NCBI RefSeq assembly: GCF_014649695.1
Contig: NZ_BMTN01000029.1
Span: 1 to 61,352 of the forward strand
Direction: 5' to 3'
DNA from: Streptomyces kurssanovii
GTDB lineage: Bacteria; Actinomycetota; Actinomycetes; Streptomycetales; Streptomycetaceae
Length of the DNA: 61,352 nt
Position numbers and translations under genes: made by a program. Below, piece after piece: positions 1 through 8,724 of this stretch. The notes under the pieces were generated by a model that was not told the origin of the DNA, made no database searches, and worked only from the letters and a program-made list of their open reading frames with translations. Every line of letters begins with the position of its first letter. Position 1 is the first letter of the stretch.

Positions 1-144
1 GCCGTTGGTGGCGATGTCCTCGAGGACGGCGGCGAACCGGTCGGCGTCGGCGCGGGTCTTGGCCGCGTACGAGCGCACCGCGTCGGCGGCCGCGGGCTCC
101 AGCTTCCGGGCGGCGTTGTCGGCGGGGGCCGGCTGTTCGCTCAT
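1..144 (-). CDS. Hypothetical protein, N-terminal part only
   Basis: The first 48 residues of a leftward gene that continues beyond the window edge. It starts MSEQPAPADNAARKLEP and reads on as an alanine-rich, probably helical segment. The ATG has no strong ribosome binding site in front of it. I do not recognise the family and the visible part is too short to assign a role. Confidence 0.55.
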   Translation of the reverse strand, partial: MSEQPAPADNAARKLEPAAADAVRSYAAKTRADADRFAAVLEDIATNG

Positions 145-338
145 CGAGGGCTCCAGGGGCAGAACTGACGTCTCTCACCACGGTATCGCCGGGCGTGGTG
201 TCCCGGAACCACTCCGAGTGAAACTCTGTACGAGCGCAGGTCAGGGCGGCTTTGTCGGTGACAGGTGCGACTCTGAACGGATCCGGCGGCCGCGCATGCG
301 GCACTGAGCGCACCAGGACGACGAAGGAGTAATGCGGT

Positions 339-494
339 ATGGAGAGCGTGAAGCTCACGTGGGTGCAGGACGGGTCCGACAGACGCAGGGAGTCTGCGGT
401 TACGTACAGCCCGGCGGCTGCAGAGGACTACAAGCGGTACATGGAGGCGCGGGTCGGCGTCTCCGACGTGCAGATCGTCCCGGCACAGGCCTGA
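339..494 (+). CDS. Small hypothetical protein (51 aa)
   Basis: A short gene beginning MESVKLTWVQDGSDRRRES and ending in a normal TGA. AAGGAG at 324-329 lies at a good distance for the ATG at 339, which decides this start over the out-of-frame ATG at 332. The protein is charged, with no membrane segment or signal peptide. It stands just ahead of another small gene on the same strand. I do not recognise the family. Confidence 0.5.
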   Translation: MESVKLTWVQDGSDRRRESAVTYSPAAAEDYKRYMEARVGVSDVQIVPAQA

Positions 495-522
495 CGGCAG
501 CGGCTCAGCGCTGGGAGACCCG

Positions 523-741
523 GTGGTGCTCGAGGTGGTGCTCCGGTTCACGGCAGGAGGCCCGGTAGTCACCGGTGAGTGGCGCAGCAACGAGACGGCC
601 GTCCGGAAGTTCCGCTCTCTCGTCGGCCTGTACGGCGACCACGCCACCGCGACCATCACCCTGACCGCGTCCGGACCGGAGCGGCCTCGGGTGCTGAGGA
701 CCTGGACCAGGGAGCACGGCGAGACGGTGCTCACGGCATGA
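523..741 (+). CDS. Small hypothetical protein (72 aa)
   Basis: Starts at a GTG, with GGGAG about 8 nt upstream. The protein reads like a compact beta-rich domain, with strand-like stretches VLEVVLRFTAGG, VVTGEW and ATITLTASG, and has normal Streptomyces codon use. Its TGA overlaps the ATG of the next small frame by ATGA, suggesting a shared transcript. No family recognised. Confidence 0.5.
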   Translation: MVLEVVLRFTAGGPVVTGEWRSNETAVRKFRSLVGLYGDHATATITLTASGPERPRVLRTWTREHGETVLTA

Positions 742-907
742 CCAGCGGCGCCCGACGCCTTCGGCAGCAGACGTCACCGCCGGAGCTCTGCGCGCCACCG
801 CGCCCCAGCCGGCCCCCGGGCCGCTGAGTCCGGAAGCCGAGCAGCGCATCCGCGACGTGTCCGAGCGGCTGGCAGCCGAGGAGGAACGTCGCGACAACGG
901 AACCTGA
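738..907 (+). pseudogene. Small hypothetical gene, probably frameshifted
   Basis: An ATG at 738 overlaps the stop of the preceding gene, but its frame ends after 29 residues at 827. The more protein-like reading lies in another frame: SPEAEQRIRDVSERLAAEEE and then RRDNGT, ending at 905-907. That frame has no usable start of its own. The simplest reading is one gene broken by a single-base shift near 745-820. A sequencing error would look the same. Confidence 0.3.
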
Positions 908-1157
908 TCGGGACCGGTGACCGCGCCGACCAGGTGCGACGGCCCAGGCGCGCCCTGGCCAGTGGCCCGCGCGGCCGGCCAGGTGCGGGCTATCCGGGCG
1001 AGGTGCCGGGCTTGTCCGGCATAGTGCCCAGGGCCGCGACTTCGCCAGCTACGTGCTGCGCATCGCCGACACCACCGCCACCGCTCGGCGCGGGCGCGCC
1101 GCCTCCAGTGCCATGCTCCTCGCCCACCTGCAGCCGGTGAGCAGCCGGGAACGAGCA

Positions 1158-1192
1158 GCGGGGCCGGGCAGGGCGATCCTGTCCGGCCCCGC
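1158..1192. terminator. Strong bidirectional hairpin
   Basis: Arms at 1158-1172 and 1178-1192 form a 15-bp stem with one G-T pair and a 5-nt loop, very GC-rich, without a clear U-tract. This is the usual form of a Streptomyces terminator. It sits 10 bases beyond the stop of the leftward gene at 1203 and could also end rightward transcripts. The stretch 908-1157 before it contains no gene I can support. Confidence 0.7.
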
Positions 1193-1202
1193 TGTCGTCT
1201 GG

Positions 1203-1427
1203 TCAGCCGAAGTCGAGCGTCTCCTGTGCGAAGTCGGCCGGGGCCGAGCTGGGCAGGGGCGGCGGCGCGCCATCCTGGCGTGCGGTCTCCCAGCGTTGGA
1301 TCAGCTCGTCCTTCCATCCCTTGGGCGGGGGCCACGGCACGCCCCAGGCCGCGAGCTGGTCACGCTTCCAACCGCCAGCGGGCGTGCGGGCGGCTTCTAT
1401 TTCTTCAGGCGACGGCAGTTCAGGCAT
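1203..1427 (-). CDS. Small hypothetical protein (74 aa)
   Basis: Starts MPELPSPEEIEAARTPAGGW and contains the Trp/Pro-rich segment WGVPWPPPKGWKDELIQRW. Its start lies inside the 3' end of the upstream leftward gene (31-nt overlap), so the two are probably translationally coupled. The repeated WPPP/GW segment suggests a small peptide- or protein-binding module, but this is inference. A strong hairpin follows the stop. Confidence 0.6.
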   Translation of the reverse strand: MPELPSPEEIEAARTPAGGWKRDQLAAWGVPWPPPKGWKDELIQRWETARQDGAPPPLPSSAPADFAQETLDFG

Positions 1428-2212
1428 GCGTGGTGAACGAGCGGCACGCAGTAGCTGTCCCCAAATCCGGTACGGAAGCGCGAGAGGTCGGCTGTCTTCC
1501 CCAGCCGAGCCCAAACCTTGGGCAGCGGAGTACTCGCAGTTGTCGGGGCTTTCGTTCCGACAGGAGCGAAGAACACCTCGCCACTGTGTTCCCACGTGGT
1601 CGACTTCAGCGCGACCCGCTCGTCAAGAACCTCCTGCCGCAACTGCAGGACACCGTCTTCGTGCAGCGCACGAATGTAGTTCAGGAGCTCGATCGTTCCG
1701 ACCATGGTCCAGGCGACGAGTGGAACTGCGCCCCGGAACCTCTCGAACAGCCCGAAAGCGTCGCCTTCCTGCCGCCGTTCCACGTCGTGATGCACCACGT
1801 CCCCATAGATCCAGGCCATAGCCAACTTGTGACGATCGAGACCTTGGTCCTCACCGGTGACCGTGTCGCTGATCACGACCCAGTATCCAGCTTCCTCTGG
1901 CGTGGATGGGTCCACTCGCAACCGCCATTCGGCACGTGTGGCCTTCACCCACTCCGTATCGAGCGGCAATGCGCGACAGAAGTAGCCCAGCGATGCCAAT
2001 GCCTTCTGGTAGAAGCACGCGTCACCGTTCAGCAGAATCGGCCTGATGCGTGCAGCAGCAGACTCGACTAACTCTTCGTCCGGAAATTCCTGCCGGATCC
2101 GCGTCTCGCCATTGTCGAGCTGAACCACGCTTATTTGCATCGTGGTCAGGGCAACCAACTCATCCCAGTCCGCCGCGAGCGAGTGCTCTTCCACTCGGCG
2201 AGCACGTAGCAC
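1397..2212 (-). CDS. Hypothetical protein (about 271 aa)
   Basis: A well-formed soluble protein containing LDNGETRIRQEFPDEELVES, a central segment rich in Trp and Tyr (TEWVKATRAEWRLRVDP) and a C-terminal cluster ending HHACLNCRRLKK. The GTG at 2212 is chosen because GAGG lies 5 nt upstream and the reading remains protein-like from there; an internal ATG at 2140 is the alternative. The terminal Cys/His residues could bind a metal but are too few to name a family. It overlaps the next small gene. Function unknown. Confidence 0.6.
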   Translation of the reverse strand: MLRARRVEEHSLAADWDELVALTTMQISVVQLDNGETRIRQEFPDEELVESAAARIRPILLNGDACFYQKALASLGYFCRALPLDTEWVKATRAEWRLRVDPSTPEEAGYWVVISDTVTGEDQGLDRHKLAMAWIYGDVVHHDVERRQEGDAFGLFERFRGAVPLVAWTMVGTIELLNYIRALHEDGVLQLRQEVLDERVALKSTTWEHSGEVFFAPVGTKAPTTASTPLPKVWARLGKTADLSRFRTGFGDSYCVPLVHHACLNCRRLKK

Positions 2213-2474
2213 AAACGCCTCAAGACAACTCTGGTGCCTCGCCTCAACGGTTCCCCCCTCGCCACTCCCCACTGTTGCTCCCCTCGCAGCCAGCCGCCAA
2301 ATATCGGCTGAGGAACAGCATGACGCGGCACTTCTGAACCATCCACCCGATTGATTCCACGGAGTACCCGCTCCACCACGCGTCTGCGGGCGCTTGGAGA
2401 GCTCCCAACCCCGCGGGACAGAGCCCTGGCCACTGCCCCTGCACCCGGCCACGCCTCGAAGGCCTCCCTTCGAG

Positions 2475-3698
2475 TCAGTCGACGAGGTAGGCCTTTTCTC
2501 CCATCACAAGCGGAGCGTCCGCCGGGCCCTTGGTGTAGGGGCCTCGCCAGATCACGCGGTGCTCCTGCTTGCTCGGGTACCACTGGCGCACCTTGTGCAT
2601 CCGGACCGGCGAGCGCCGGTTGTAGACGCGCTCCATACTTGTGCTCTCTGGGTCAGTGCGCTGGGCGGAGACCTGGTGCGTAAGCCGCACGACCCGAATG
2701 TCGCGGTCAGCCGTCGGTGCGGTGGTGTCCGGGCTGGAGGAAGTTCGACGGGCTGCGACCGGCCCGATGGTGGTGGTGCCGTGGGAGGCAAGGCGCCAGA
2801 AGGCGAACATGTATCGGGCGGCGAAGTCGTCGTTGACGTCTTCGATCCGGCCGCCGTCCCATTCCCCCATATCGGAGGGCGTGTTGGGGCGGGCCACATG
2901 GTTTAGCGCTTGGTTGAGCTGGCGGTGTTCGGCGTTCAGGCTGGCGAGGTCGGCATCGGTCTTCTCGGCTGCGGCGCGGTCGCCTCTCAGTCCGTACATG
3001 CCGTCGGGCACGAACGGCGGCAGAGGCATGTGGTTGGCGCGGGCCTGGGCCACCACCATGCGCCACTCAGCGGGCTGGACCGGGCCGTCCCGATCCATGA
3101 ACGTCGTGAGCTGAACGCCAGGGTAGGTAGAGGTGGGGAGTACCTGGTGCTGGGTGATGAACTGCCAGCCGAAAGCAACCGTGTCGGACACGCCGCCACC
3201 GCGGTTGACGAGGACGACGGGTTCCGGGAGCACCACGAGCCCGATGGGTGCGTAAATGTCGTTGTCCCGGTCCAGGGTGACGACGTCGGCAGACGCCAGC
3301 GTGGATGCGGCCGCCATCACCGCAGCGTGCGCCCCGGGTGAGAGCACGCACACGTCGGCCTCCCGCAGTATTTGGAGGATCTGGCCAATCTGCCAATCAG
3401 TGGCCTGCTGCGGACCCGCCGGCCACGGCGGGGCCAAACCCTGCTTGCCGAGCGTCATAGCGAAAGACACGTCCTCCCGCCCGCGCTCAGGCACGTTGCT
3501 GCGCCCGAGGACCGTACGTAACTCCGTCATCCGGTTGTTGATGTTCTGCATCAGCATGGCCCGCACAAACGGGTTGTCGACCAACAGGTCCACAGTGCTG
3601 CGTCGTCGCCGGTTAGCGTCCCTGGCTGCTCCCGCAGCCGTCCAGCCTGACGCTTCCTCCCGGGTCCGCTGCTTCTTCGAGCGGCTCGCCTTCCCCAT
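2475..3698 (-). CDS. Hypothetical protein (407 aa)
   Basis: Begins MGKASRSKKQRTREEASG, a lysine/arginine-rich tail typical of small nucleic-acid-associated proteins, followed by a globular region with LRTVLGRSNVPERG, alternating beta/alpha segments around residues 110-190 and Trp-rich parts. The start is placed at this ATG rather than at an in-frame ATG 16 codons upstream because MGKxSRxKKQR is a natural N-terminus. No catalytic motif stands out. It is divergent from the lipoprotein gene at 4079. I do not recognise the family. Confidence 0.65.
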   Translation of the reverse strand: MGKASRSKKQRTREEASGWTAAGAARDANRRRRSTVDLLVDNPFVRAMLMQNINNRMTELRTVLGRSNVPERGREDVSFAMTLGKQGLAPPWPAGPQQATDWQIGQILQILREADVCVLSPGAHAAVMAAASTLASADVVTLDRDNDIYAPIGLVVLPEPVVLVNRGGGVSDTVAFGWQFITQHQVLPTSTYPGVQLTTFMDRDGPVQPAEWRMVVAQARANHMPLPPFVPDGMYGLRGDRAAAEKTDADLASLNAEHRQLNQALNHVARPNTPSDMGEWDGGRIEDVNDDFAARYMFAFWRLASHGTTTIGPVAARRTSSSPDTTAPTADRDIRVVRLTHQVSAQRTDPESTSMERVYNRRSPVRMHKVRQWYPSKQEHRVIWRGPYTKGPADAPLVMGEKAYLVD

Positions 3699-4078
3699 CC
3701 GTCCCCCACTGGTCGGCCGTACCCCTGAGTGTTCCGTGGAAGCCATACCCGTCTGCCCTCGTGGACACGCCGTTGCAGCCGTCGCGCAGGAGCGCCGTTC
3801 ATCCGAAGCAGGTCTGCCTTCTGCGGGCTATCGCCCATTGATATGCACACTGAGCCATTCGGCAGGCCGTCTGGGGTCGTCTTGCATCGCGGCCCCGGGC
3901 GGTCAGCAGATGGTCCAGGACCGGCGGCGGGTGCCGCTGCGGCGAAATACCTGTAATTAAGAGCGCTTATTTGCTTCCCGTTGCCTCGCCGGCGCAGCGT
4001 CCGGTTGGTCCGTGTCACCGAAAGCTGGTCGAATGACCGTGCCGGGAATTGGCGAGACCAGCCGGGAAGAAGACCGCC
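3699..4078. other. Intergenic stretch, divergent promoters expected
   Basis: About 380 bases between two divergent genes. No convincing frame on either strand. It should contain promoters for both neighbours, but I see no clear operator or hairpin. Confidence 0.4.
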
Positions 4079-4642
4079 ATGAAGCACAGGACCGTCAGCA
4101 TCGCTGTTGTCGCTGCGCTCGTCTTCAGCGGCGCCACAGCCTGCGGAAACAGCGAACCCAGCAGCAACCCATCGCCACAGAAGGCAGCGCCCAGCAGCCT
4201 GCTGCAGACGCCGTCCACGCCGACGCCACGGGAGCTGAAGGCCGGGCAGACCATCTCCGTCACGTCCGAGGACGGGCCTGCCGACATCACCCTGCTGGCC
4301 ACCGCCAGAACCACGTCTATCGGCACCGCGAAGCCGGATGCTGGCGAGCAGTTCCTCGTCTACACCATGCAGGTCAAGAACCTGAGCGAAACGGAGTGGG
4401 ACACCTACTGGCTGGGCAGTCCGCGCTGGGTCGGCTCCAATGGGGAAGCCGTCAATCCCACCTTCGTAGCAGGCCCTACAGATCCCGAGCTGATCCCGTA
4501 CAGCCCCTTCAGCAGCACGCCTGAGCCCAGGCCAGGCGAGCACGTCAAGGCAACCCAGGTACTGCAGGTACCGAACACCGCTGGCACGTTGCAGTTCGAA
4601 GACGACAGCGGCAACCGCCAGTTCAGCATCGTCTTCAGGTGA
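4079..4642 (+). CDS. Secreted lipoprotein, DUF4352-like
   Basis: The first 22 residues form a lipoprotein signal: basic MKHR, a hydrophobic core, then a lipobox ending ATAC with the acylated cysteine at residue 22. A Ser/Pro/Gln-rich linker follows, then a beta-sandwich-like domain (DITLLATARTTSIG, EQFLVYTMQVKNLSE, GEHVKATQVLQVP) that matches the DUF4352/immunoprotective extracellular type seen in many actinobacterial lipoproteins. The ATG at 4079 is preferred over one 10 codons upstream because the signal peptide then starts properly and GGGAAGAAG lies upstream. It should sit on the outer face of the membrane. Partner unknown. Confidence 0.75.
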   Translation: MKHRTVSIAVVAALVFSGATACGNSEPSSNPSPQKAAPSSLLQTPSTPTPRELKAGQTISVTSEDGPADITLLATARTTSIGTAKPDAGEQFLVYTMQVKNLSETEWDTYWLGSPRWVGSNGEAVNPTFVAGPTDPELIPYSPFSSTPEPRPGEHVKATQVLQVPNTAGTLQFEDDSGNRQFSIVFR

Positions 4643-4715
4643 GCACCGTCGGCCGCGAGCTGCAGTCGGGAGCATGAGCAGCGCCCTGGATCCCGGGCGG
4701 AGGAGCATCCATCGA

Positions 4716-4731
4716 CCTATCTAGATAGGAT
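4716..4731 (+). promoter_or_regulatory. Palindromic operator over a leaderless -10 box
   Basis: 4716-4729 reads CCTATCTAGATAGG, a perfect 14-bp palindrome. TAGGAT at 4726-4731 fits the TANNNT -10 box and ends 6 nt before the ATG of the GntR gene, the spacing of leaderless Streptomyces promoters. A repressor bound to the palindrome would cover the -10 box, so autoregulation by the GntR protein is the natural inference. Confidence 0.6.
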
Positions 4732-4737
4732 GCCTTC

Positions 4738-5406
4738 ATGGGGAATGGGAACGCGTCTCCGGCCGAGCGGATCGCCGGGGATCTGGCTCTGGCCATCTAT
4801 CAGGGCCTCATCCGCAGTGGTGAGCGTCTGCCGTCGCAGACGCAGTTGATGGACTCCTACAAGGTGGCGATGGGCACGGCGGCGGCGGCGCTGGCGAAGT
4901 TGTCGGCGGCCGGGCTGAGCCGGGGCGAGCCGGGGCGGGGCACGTTCGTGGTGGATCTGGATCGTGCGCGGCCGCTGCCGGTGCTGGACGTGATGGCTGC
5001 GGCGTCCCTGTGCCGACGTGTTGCCGCCGCATCGTTCCCGCCCGGCACCGCTGCGACCATGGATGTCGGCGGCGACATCGACTGGAACACGGAGTACGCA
5101 CACGAGAAGACAGCGCCGCCCCGGCAGGTCGACGTCTCCGCCCTGGCGGCCCTGGACCGGCACGTCCTGCGGTGGATGAGCGAGGCGTTCCTCGCGGCCG
5201 CGCGCCGCCTGGTCGGCTCCGGCCGCAGTGAGGCGGATGAGCACCTGATCGCGGCGGCGCGGTCGATCCTCGCCGAGGGCGGCCGCCGGCCGGAGGACCA
5301 GTCGCCGATCGCCGTGCACGGACCGCGTCCGGAGGGTGAGGACGTGGCCTTGCGGATCTGGCCCGAGCACGGCCTGCCCGCCGGTCCGGACGGTCCCCCG
5401 TTCTGA
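4738..5406 (+). CDS. GntR-family transcriptional regulator
   Basis: Residues about 8-72 form a GntR winged helix: ERIAGDLALAIYQGLIRSGE, LPSQTQLMDSYKVAMGTA and the wing GEPGRGTFVV. The C-terminal 140 residues show no UTRA, FCD or aminotransferase signature and are predominantly helical, so the effector domain is unassigned. Translation probably begins without a leader at the ATG just after the palindromic promoter. The helicase gene follows 66 nt later on the same strand and may be under its control. GntR proteins of this short type are common in Streptomyces plasmids and integrated elements. Confidence 0.8.
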   Translation: MGNGNASPAERIAGDLALAIYQGLIRSGERLPSQTQLMDSYKVAMGTAAAALAKLSAAGLSRGEPGRGTFVVDLDRARPLPVLDVMAAASLCRRVAAASFPPGTAATMDVGGDIDWNTEYAHEKTAPPRQVDVSALAALDRHVLRWMSEAFLAAARRLVGSGRSEADEHLIAAARSILAEGGRRPEDQSPIAVHGPRPEGEDVALRIWPEHGLPAGPDGPPF

Positions 5407-5472
5407 TGCTTCCTGGTGCCGCTTCCGGTTTGGGTGGTCCGTCGAATTCGTTAGCGTGGGGAGGAAAGCGTC

Positions 5473-8130
5473 GTGATTCAGCTTCGTGAGCACCAGGTGG
5501 AGGCGAAGCGGGCGATTATCAGGGCGGCCGCATGGTCTGCACGCATCCAGGCTCCGGCTCGTGGTGTGCGGGCAACGGTCGTCTCCGCGACGGGTTCGGG
5601 CAAGACGTACACCGCGGCGGCGGCCGCGCTCGACCTGTACCGGCATGGCCGGGTGCTGGTGATGGTGCCGACGCTCGAGCTTCTGGTGCAGACGGCCGAG
5701 TCGTGGCGGAAGGTCGGTCACCACGGTCCGATGGTCGCGGTGTGCTCGATCGAGAGGGACGAGGTCCTCGACGCGCTCAGCGTGCGGACGACGACGAACC
5801 CGATCCAGCTGGGCCTGTGGGCGGGGTCCGGCCCCGTGGTGGTGCTGGCGACGTACGCGTCCCTGGTCGACCGGGACGACCCGTCGGATCCGACCGGGGC
5901 CCGGAAGGTGCGCGGGCCGCTGGAGACGGCGCTCGCCGGCGGCGAGCCGATGTACGGGCAGAAGCTCGATCGGTTCGACCTCGCGGTCGTCGACGAGGCG
6001 CACGGCACCGCCGGTGACCTTGGCAAACCGTGGGCGGCGATCCACGACCAGAACCGGATCCGGGCCGACTTCCGCCTGTACCTGACCGCCACACCGCGGA
6101 TCCTCGCCCCGGCCCGGCCACTGCGCGGCCGCGACGGTGAGGAGCTCGCGATCGCGACGATGGCCTCCGACCCGGACGGCGTCTACGGAGAGCGGATCTA
6201 CGAACTCGGGCTCGGAGAGGCCGTGGAGCGGGACATTCTCGCGCCGTTCGTCATCGACGTGCTGGAGATCGAGGACCCGGACTACTACGTGGGCCTGTCG
6301 GAGGACGCGATGCGCGGCCGCCGTCTCGCGCTGCTGCAGGCCGCGCTGCTCGAGCACTCGTCGAAGTACAACATCCGCACCACGCTCACCTTCCACCAGC
6401 AGGTGGAGGAAGCGAAGGCGTTCGCCGAGAACATGGCCGACACCGCCGCCGACCTGTACGACACGGAGGTGTCCGAGCACGCCATCGCCGAGGCCGACGC
6501 CCGCCCTGCCTCCCCCATCGGCGCCGAACCGTCCGGCCTGGACGATCTGGAGCCCTACCGGCACGTTCCGCCGGACCGGGTCTGGGCCGACTGGCTGTGC
6601 GGGGACCACCCCATCGCCCACCGTCGCGACGTGCTGCGTCAGTTCGCCAACGGCATGGATGCCCGGGCCCGGCGGGTGCACCGCGCGTTCCTCGCCAGCG
6701 TCCGGATCCTCGGTGAGGGCGTCGACATCGTCGGCGAACGGGGCGTGGAAGCGGTCTGCATCGTCGGCGCGCGGGGTTCGATGGTGCAGATCGTGCAGAA
6801 CATCGGCCGCGGCCTGCGCCCGAACCCGGACGGCAGCGCGAAGGTCTGCCGCATCATCGTGCCGATCTTCCTCGCCCCCGGCGAGGACCCCACCGACATG
6901 GTCGCCAGCGCGAGCTTCCAGCCCCTCGTGGACGTCCTCCAAGGCCTGCGTTCGCACGACGAATCGATCGTCGAACAACTGGCCTCCACCGCGCTGACCC
7001 GTGAACGGCGCTGGGAGAAGAAGCGCCACGTCACGACCGGTGAAGGGGGCGAGGAACTTGCGGAGCCGGCGGAGCCGAGCGTGATGATGAACTTCGCCTC
7101 CCCCCGCGATCCGTCCACCATCGCGGCTTTCGTTCGCGCCCGCGTCATCCGCCCGGATTCCACCGTGTGGCTGGAGGGCTGGCAGGCCCTGCGCCGCTGG
7201 CGCGCCGAGAACGAGATCACCGGCCGCTACGCGGTCCCCTACGACACCACCGTCCCCCACGCCCGCACCGCCGCCCCCGGCGACACAGGAGAGGGCGAAG
7301 GCGCAGCCGCGGCGGAGGAGCGGGAGTTCCCGCTGGGCCGGTGGGTCCACGAGCAGCGCCGCGCGTATCGGCAGGGCACGCTCGACGAGCATCGGCGCGA
7401 GCGCCTGGACGAGCAGGGCATGGTCTGGGAGCCGGGCGACGAAGCCTGGGAGGCGAAGATCGCGCTGTTCCGCTCCTACCACCGCGCCCACGGCCACCTC
7501 GCCCCCAAGCACGAGGCGCTGTGGCGGGACGAGGACGGCACCGAGCAGCCCATCGGGCAGCACCTGGTCAACCTCCGCCGCCCCCAAGGGCTTGGCAAGA
7601 ACCCGGAACGGGCCGAGCAGCGGGCCGCGCAGCTCAAGGAGATCGACCCGGACTGGAACGCTCCCTGGCCCTTGGACTGGCAGCGGCACTGGGCGATCCT
7701 GCGCGACCTCGCCGCCGACGAACCAGACAGCCGGCTGCCCGAGATCACGCCCGGCGTCACAGTCGACGGCGAAGACCTCGGCCGGTGGATCCGCCAACAG
7801 GCCCAGGACTGGCACCGCCTCAGCGCCAAACAGCAGCAGCGCCTCACCACCCTCGGCATCCGATCCGCCGAACGCCCCACCTCCGCCCCGGCGGCCGCCG
7901 CGGGCCCGCTGCCCGCCGCGTTCCGCCGCGGACTCGCCGCCCTCGCCCAGTACATCGACACCCACGGCACCCAGACAGTGAAACGCGCCCACACCGAGAC
8001 AGTGGTCATCGACGGCGACGAGCATCACGTCAAACTCGGCGTCTGGATCTCCAACACCAAGAGCCGCCGCGAGAAGCTGAACGACCACCAGCGGGCCGCG
8101 CTCGCCGAACTCGGAGTCGAGTGGGCATGA
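5473..8130 (+). CDS. DEAH-type superfamily 2 helicase with helicase-associated repeats
   Basis: An 885-residue ATPase. Walker A is ATGSGKT at 39-45, motif II is DEAH at 174-177, and YLTATPR near 204 is motif III. The second RecA lobe has ILGEGVDI and QNIGRGLRPN (motif VI) around 410-450. From about 610 the protein contains Trp-rich helicase-associated (HA, PF03457-like) modules, for example PLDWQRHWAILRDLA and LGVWISNTKSRREKLNDHQ. GTG start with GGGGAGGAAAG upstream. Such helicases are common in Streptomyces accessory DNA and are thought to remodel DNA or RNA; the substrate is unknown. A diverged copy of its last 140 residues lies at 11907-12333. Confidence 0.85.
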   Translation: MIQLREHQVEAKRAIIRAAAWSARIQAPARGVRATVVSATGSGKTYTAAAAALDLYRHGRVLVMVPTLELLVQTAESWRKVGHHGPMVAVCSIERDEVLDALSVRTTTNPIQLGLWAGSGPVVVLATYASLVDRDDPSDPTGARKVRGPLETALAGGEPMYGQKLDRFDLAVVDEAHGTAGDLGKPWAAIHDQNRIRADFRLYLTATPRILAPARPLRGRDGEELAIATMASDPDGVYGERIYELGLGEAVERDILAPFVIDVLEIEDPDYYVGLSEDAMRGRRLALLQAALLEHSSKYNIRTTLTFHQQVEEAKAFAENMADTAADLYDTEVSEHAIAEADARPASPIGAEPSGLDDLEPYRHVPPDRVWADWLCGDHPIAHRRDVLRQFANGMDARARRVHRAFLASVRILGEGVDIVGERGVEAVCIVGARGSMVQIVQNIGRGLRPNPDGSAKVCRIIVPIFLAPGEDPTDMVASASFQPLVDVLQGLRSHDESIVEQLASTALTRERRWEKKRHVTTGEGGEELAEPAEPSVMMNFASPRDPSTIAAFVRARVIRPDSTVWLEGWQALRRWRAENEITGRYAVPYDTTVPHARTAAPGDTGEGEGAAAAEEREFPLGRWVHEQRRAYRQGTLDEHRRERLDEQGMVWEPGDEAWEAKIALFRSYHRAHGHLAPKHEALWRDEDGTEQPIGQHLVNLRRPQGLGKNPERAEQRAAQLKEIDPDWNAPWPLDWQRHWAILRDLAADEPDSRLPEITPGVTVDGEDLGRWIRQQAQDWHRLSAKQQQRLTTLGIRSAERPTSAPAAAAGPLPAAFRRGLAALAQYIDTHGTQTVKRAHTETVVIDGDEHHVKLGVWISNTKSRREKLNDHQRAALAELGVEWA

Positions 8131-8724
8131 CGACCGAAGCGTGAGCACTGTCGTCGTGAACGTGGCCCAGAGGCGCCCGGCATGGACCGGCCGGGCGGCC
8201 GTCGTCCAATGGCGCCGCCGCCACGACGACGTCCCCTCCCCGTCTGCTGACTCTCGCTTCGCTGTGCTGAGCATTCTCATGAGGCGTTCGTCATCGTCTC
8301 GTCCACCTGCCGAGGAAAGGCCGCTCAGGGCCCCTTTCCGCAGGCATCACGATGAGAAGCCGCTCAGGCGCTGAAGTGAGAATCAGCAGTGCGGCATGCG
8401 GACTTCGAGACCCCGAACAGCGGTGTGAGCTGGCGCATCGTCAAGTCGTGCGCCGCCGCAGCAGAGCGGGCTCAGCCTGGCGAACGGGGCTATCCAAGAC
8501 GGCTCCGACGCCGTGATCACACCAGCCACCGCAAGATCATCTCACCCGTGACCAACAGTTACGGGACAACCCTTAGCGGCTGTTAGTAAGACTCCCGTGT
8601 TGCCACCCATGGTCGGGGAAGCGAAAATTGGATGTGGACTCGCATGTGAGCAACACAGCTCCACATCGCATCCCTATCTACCTCGCAAAAGTAGGGCACC
8701 TAACACACAGCGAGACGGTAATCC
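8131..8724. other. Intergenic stretch with a weak hairpin
   Basis: About 590 bases without a supported gene. Arms GGAAAGG (8314-8320) and CCTTTCC (8333-8339) could terminate helicase transcripts. The last 150 bases are distinctly lower in GC than the surroundings and probably contain the promoter of the pore-former gene. Confidence 0.35.

Noticed and set aside
1008-1157. Possible gene end reading GRDFASYVLRIADTTATARRG on the plus strand
   Set aside because: No start, no natural stop before the hairpin and no recognisable family; may be a fragment but not supportable.
4717-8280. Long open frame of more than 1100 codons antisense to the helicase
   Set aside because: It mirrors the helicase with GC-rich third positions, has Arg/Gly/Val-heavy composition and no domain pattern; the plus-strand protein is clearly real.
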